Assembly: GCA_001825395.1 (NCBI GenBank)
Contig: MHWN01000015.1
Span: forward strand, 1-49,540
From: Candidatus Zambryskibacteria bacterium RIFCSPLOWO2_02_FULL_39_26
GTDB lineage: Bacteria > Patescibacteriota > Minisyncoccia > Phycocordibacterales > DATDWN01
Reading direction: 5' to 3'
DNA length: 49,540 nucleotides
Position 1 is the stretch's first letter; every line of letters starts with the position of its first letter. The notes below the pieces were generated by a model that worked only from the letters and a program-made list of their open reading frames with translations, did not search any database and was not told the DNA's origin. This document shows, piece by piece, positions 48,552-49,540 of the stretch. A program made the position numbers and the translations under genes.

Positions 48552-49196
48552 CTAGGCGACCTTGCGGGAGAACACCTGGCCGCCACCGATCCACTCGCCC
48601 TCGCCCGTGGTCGGAAAGGCGTAGAAGTACCAACCACCATCGAACCAGAAGACGTACACGCGGCGAAGAACATCATCCTTGTCACAAACATAGAAGATGT
48701 TCGCCCAACCGTTGTTGAGCAGGACACCCGCTTCGCCGTTTGGTTGGAGAGAGGTCAGGTGGAAAATCTCCGCGAGAGAGGTTTCCGCCTTGCTGTCTCC
48801 ACCCAAGAAAGCGATGATGACCGCGTCCTTGGCGCGTTGGATGAGCTTGCCGTAGCCGATCCGCGATGGAGCAACATTCGTCTCGGTCTTGCCGAGAAAC
48901 CAGTTGCTGAAGTTCGAGCCGAAACCCGAAATCTTCACAGCGACTTCTGGCGAGGTGTTCTGAATGAACTTTTCCGAGGCGACGAAGTTCGTCACACCCG
49001 GGAAAGCCACCTCGCCGAGATTCTGGAGAAGCGACACCACGACCTTCCCATATCCACGAAGGATGGGAAGAATCTGGGCGACCATGTCTCCAGAAGAGAG
49101 GGACTTGATGTCGGCGTTGTTCCCGCCGTTCCTCTCCCACGCGTACTTCAGTTCCGCCGCTTGCACAACGTCGAGGCCGAACGTGTCATTTGACAT
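48552..49196 (-). CDS. DGR target protein with C-terminal variable lectin-like region
   Basis: 214 residues. The N-terminal ~45 residues (ELKYAWERNGGNNADIKSLSSGDMVAQILPILRGYG, quoted in part) resemble a small domain common in CPR proteins of unknown role. The C-terminal ~75 residues (NNGWANIFYVCDKDDVLRRVYVFWFDGGW...) resemble the C-type-lectin fold used by DGR targets. Residues ~176-211 are the variable repeat. No signal peptide or membrane segment is visible, so the binding partner may be intracellular or it may leave by another route. RBS AAGGA. GC-rich. A near-consensus promoter lies upstream. Confidence 0.9.
   Translation of the reverse strand: MSNDTFGLDVVQAAELKYAWERNGGNNADIKSLSSGDMVAQILPILRGYGKVVVSLLQNLGEVAFPGVTNFVASEKFIQNTSPEVAVKISGFGSNFSNWFLGKTETNVAPSRIGYGKLIQRAKDAVIIAFLGGDSKAETSLAEIFHLTSLQPNGEAGVLLNNGWANIFYVCDKDDVLRRVYVFWFDGGWYFYAFPTTGEGEWIGGGQVFSRKVA
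48565..48671 (-). repeat. DGR variable repeat (VR)
   Basis: 107 bp inside the 3' end of the target gene. Relative to the TR it differs at 18 positions, all at template adenines on the minus strand (for example AAC to TAC, TTC, CGC and GGC). The GC-rich end CAGGTGTTCTCCCG is identical in TR and VR and is the likely initiation-of-homing site. Confidence 0.94.
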
Positions 49197-49274
49197 GACT
49201 TGTTCCTTTTCTTTGCAACATGTTCTTTCGAACTCGTTGCCTTACAACTACTCAGCTGGAGGGCGAACCGTCTC

Positions 49275-49337
49275 GGTTAACCACAGCAGAGACCCTTCAA
49301 CTTTGTTCAAGGTAAAAAGTCTCTGCTGTGACTAACC
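49275..49337 (-). promoter_or_regulatory. Long hairpin in the leader of the DGR target mRNA
   Basis: 12-bp perfect stem CACAGCAGAGAC/GTCTCTGCTGTG, extended by GGTTA/TAACC across an internal loop and by an inner CTTCAAC/GTTCAAG stem. It lies between the promoter and the start codon in a ~170-nt leader. Confidence 0.7.
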
Positions 49338-49375
49338 TATTTGACTCTTTATACTTCAAAGAACTTTACTAGTGT

Positions 49376-49405
49376 ATTATACCACCTTTGATACCATTCT
49401 GTCAA
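49376..49405 (-). promoter_or_regulatory. Near-consensus promoter of the DGR target
   Basis: Minus strand TTGACA (49405-49400) and TATAAT (49381-49376) with an 18-bp spacer. This is the best promoter in the window. Confidence 0.8.
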
Positions 49406-49440
49406 TATCATTTCCAGAAACTTTTAGGACTTGCGAAAAA

Positions 49441-49540
49441 ATGGCTAATAATATAGACTCTAATGGGATGACTAGGCACTACAAAGATATAAAACTTAAT
49501 TCCCTTCCAGAAAGAGAGCTCGAGATAATCGGCTCTATTA
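49441..49540 (+). CDS. tig: Probable trigger factor, N-terminal fragment (runs off the window)
   Basis: 33 codons visible from ATG at 49441: MANNIDSNGMTRHYKDIKLN then SLPERELEIIGSI. The pattern Y-x-x-I-K-L-N-x-L-P-x-x-x-x-E-I-x-G-x-I matches the ribosome-binding N-terminus of trigger factor, the chaperone at the tunnel exit. Too short to be certain. No Shine-Dalgarno. Confidence 0.45.
   Translation, partial: MANNIDSNGMTRHYKDIKLNSLPERELEIIGSI

Noticed and set aside
48492-49193. 233-aa ORF on the plus strand
   Set aside because: It is the full antisense of the DGR target and is open because the target is GC-rich. The TR/VR pattern and the promoter fix the coding strand as minus.

Overview
The window looks like a chromosome segment of a Patescibacteria (candidate phyla radiation) bacterium, most likely Parcubacteria. 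It is AT-rich, compact and uses the standard code, with TGA, TAG and TAA all used as stops. The support is combined: the ribosomal proteins, EF-P, RecJ, RNase HI and superoxide dismutase look divergent in the way seen in CPR lineages; competence and type IV pilus genes are present; rplI is absent beside rpsR and rplA is absent beside rplK; and there is a diversity-generating retroelement (DGR). The lineage call is an inference, because no 16S rRNA gene is present.

Layout. 1-6 kb: rpsG (partial) and rpsL, an M50 protease, rpmB, a small membrane ORF, a ComEC protein split into a metallo-beta-lactamase gene and a membrane channel gene around an Fe/Mn superoxide dismutase, and RNase HI with a C-terminal viroplasmin-like domain. 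6-7.4 kb: a candidate structured RNA and an IS30-type transposase. 7.4-24.2 kb: efp, then a long leftward block with rpsR-ssb-rpsF-tatD-metG, an AI-2E family permease, an M16 peptidase, glycyl-tRNA synthetase, a surface-type protein, recO, ileS (with an inserted histidine-phosphatase domain), a PaaX/Cas2-like gene flanked by identical palindromes, and argS. 24.2-27.6 kb: a nucleotide-metabolism island with dihydrofolate reductase, a HIT protein, thymidylate synthase, a dCMP-deaminase-like fusion and a cytidylyltransferase. 27.6-34.1 kb: rplK-(GxxExxY gene)-nusG-secE behind a GC-rich structured leader, recJ, a HIT protein, pgk and tpiA. 34.3-41.9 kb: a type IV pilus operon (pilB, pilC, two prepilins and a PilX-like protein). 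42-46.5 kb: nusA, a membrane pyrophosphatase, an exported helical protein and a small membrane protein. 46.6-49.4 kb: a complete DGR (reverse transcriptase, Avd, template repeat, and a target gene with its variable repeat). The window ends inside a probable trigger factor gene.

The main unusual systems are these. (1) The DGR has a 107-bp template/variable repeat pair in which all 18 differences fall on template adenines, with a TR-transcript terminator and a near-consensus target promoter. (2) IleRS carries a complete-looking histidine-phosphatase domain. (3) A Cas2-fold PaaX-like gene sits between two identical ~39-bp palindromes. (4) Palindromic elements lie in frame inside argS, recJ and the RT gene, resembling the protein-coding palindromic elements known from Rickettsia. 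(5) Several families of dispersed structured repeats fill the intergenic spaces. (6) Two candidate structured RNAs lie at about 6.1-6.3 kb and 29.45-29.76 kb.

Most housekeeping genes lack an obvious Shine-Dalgarno sequence, and at least three appear leaderless. The small ORF at 1989, dfrA, thyA and the DGR target have strong purine-rich ribosome binding sites and higher GC, which suggests a different origin or expression regime. No tRNA, rRNA or CRISPR array was seen.
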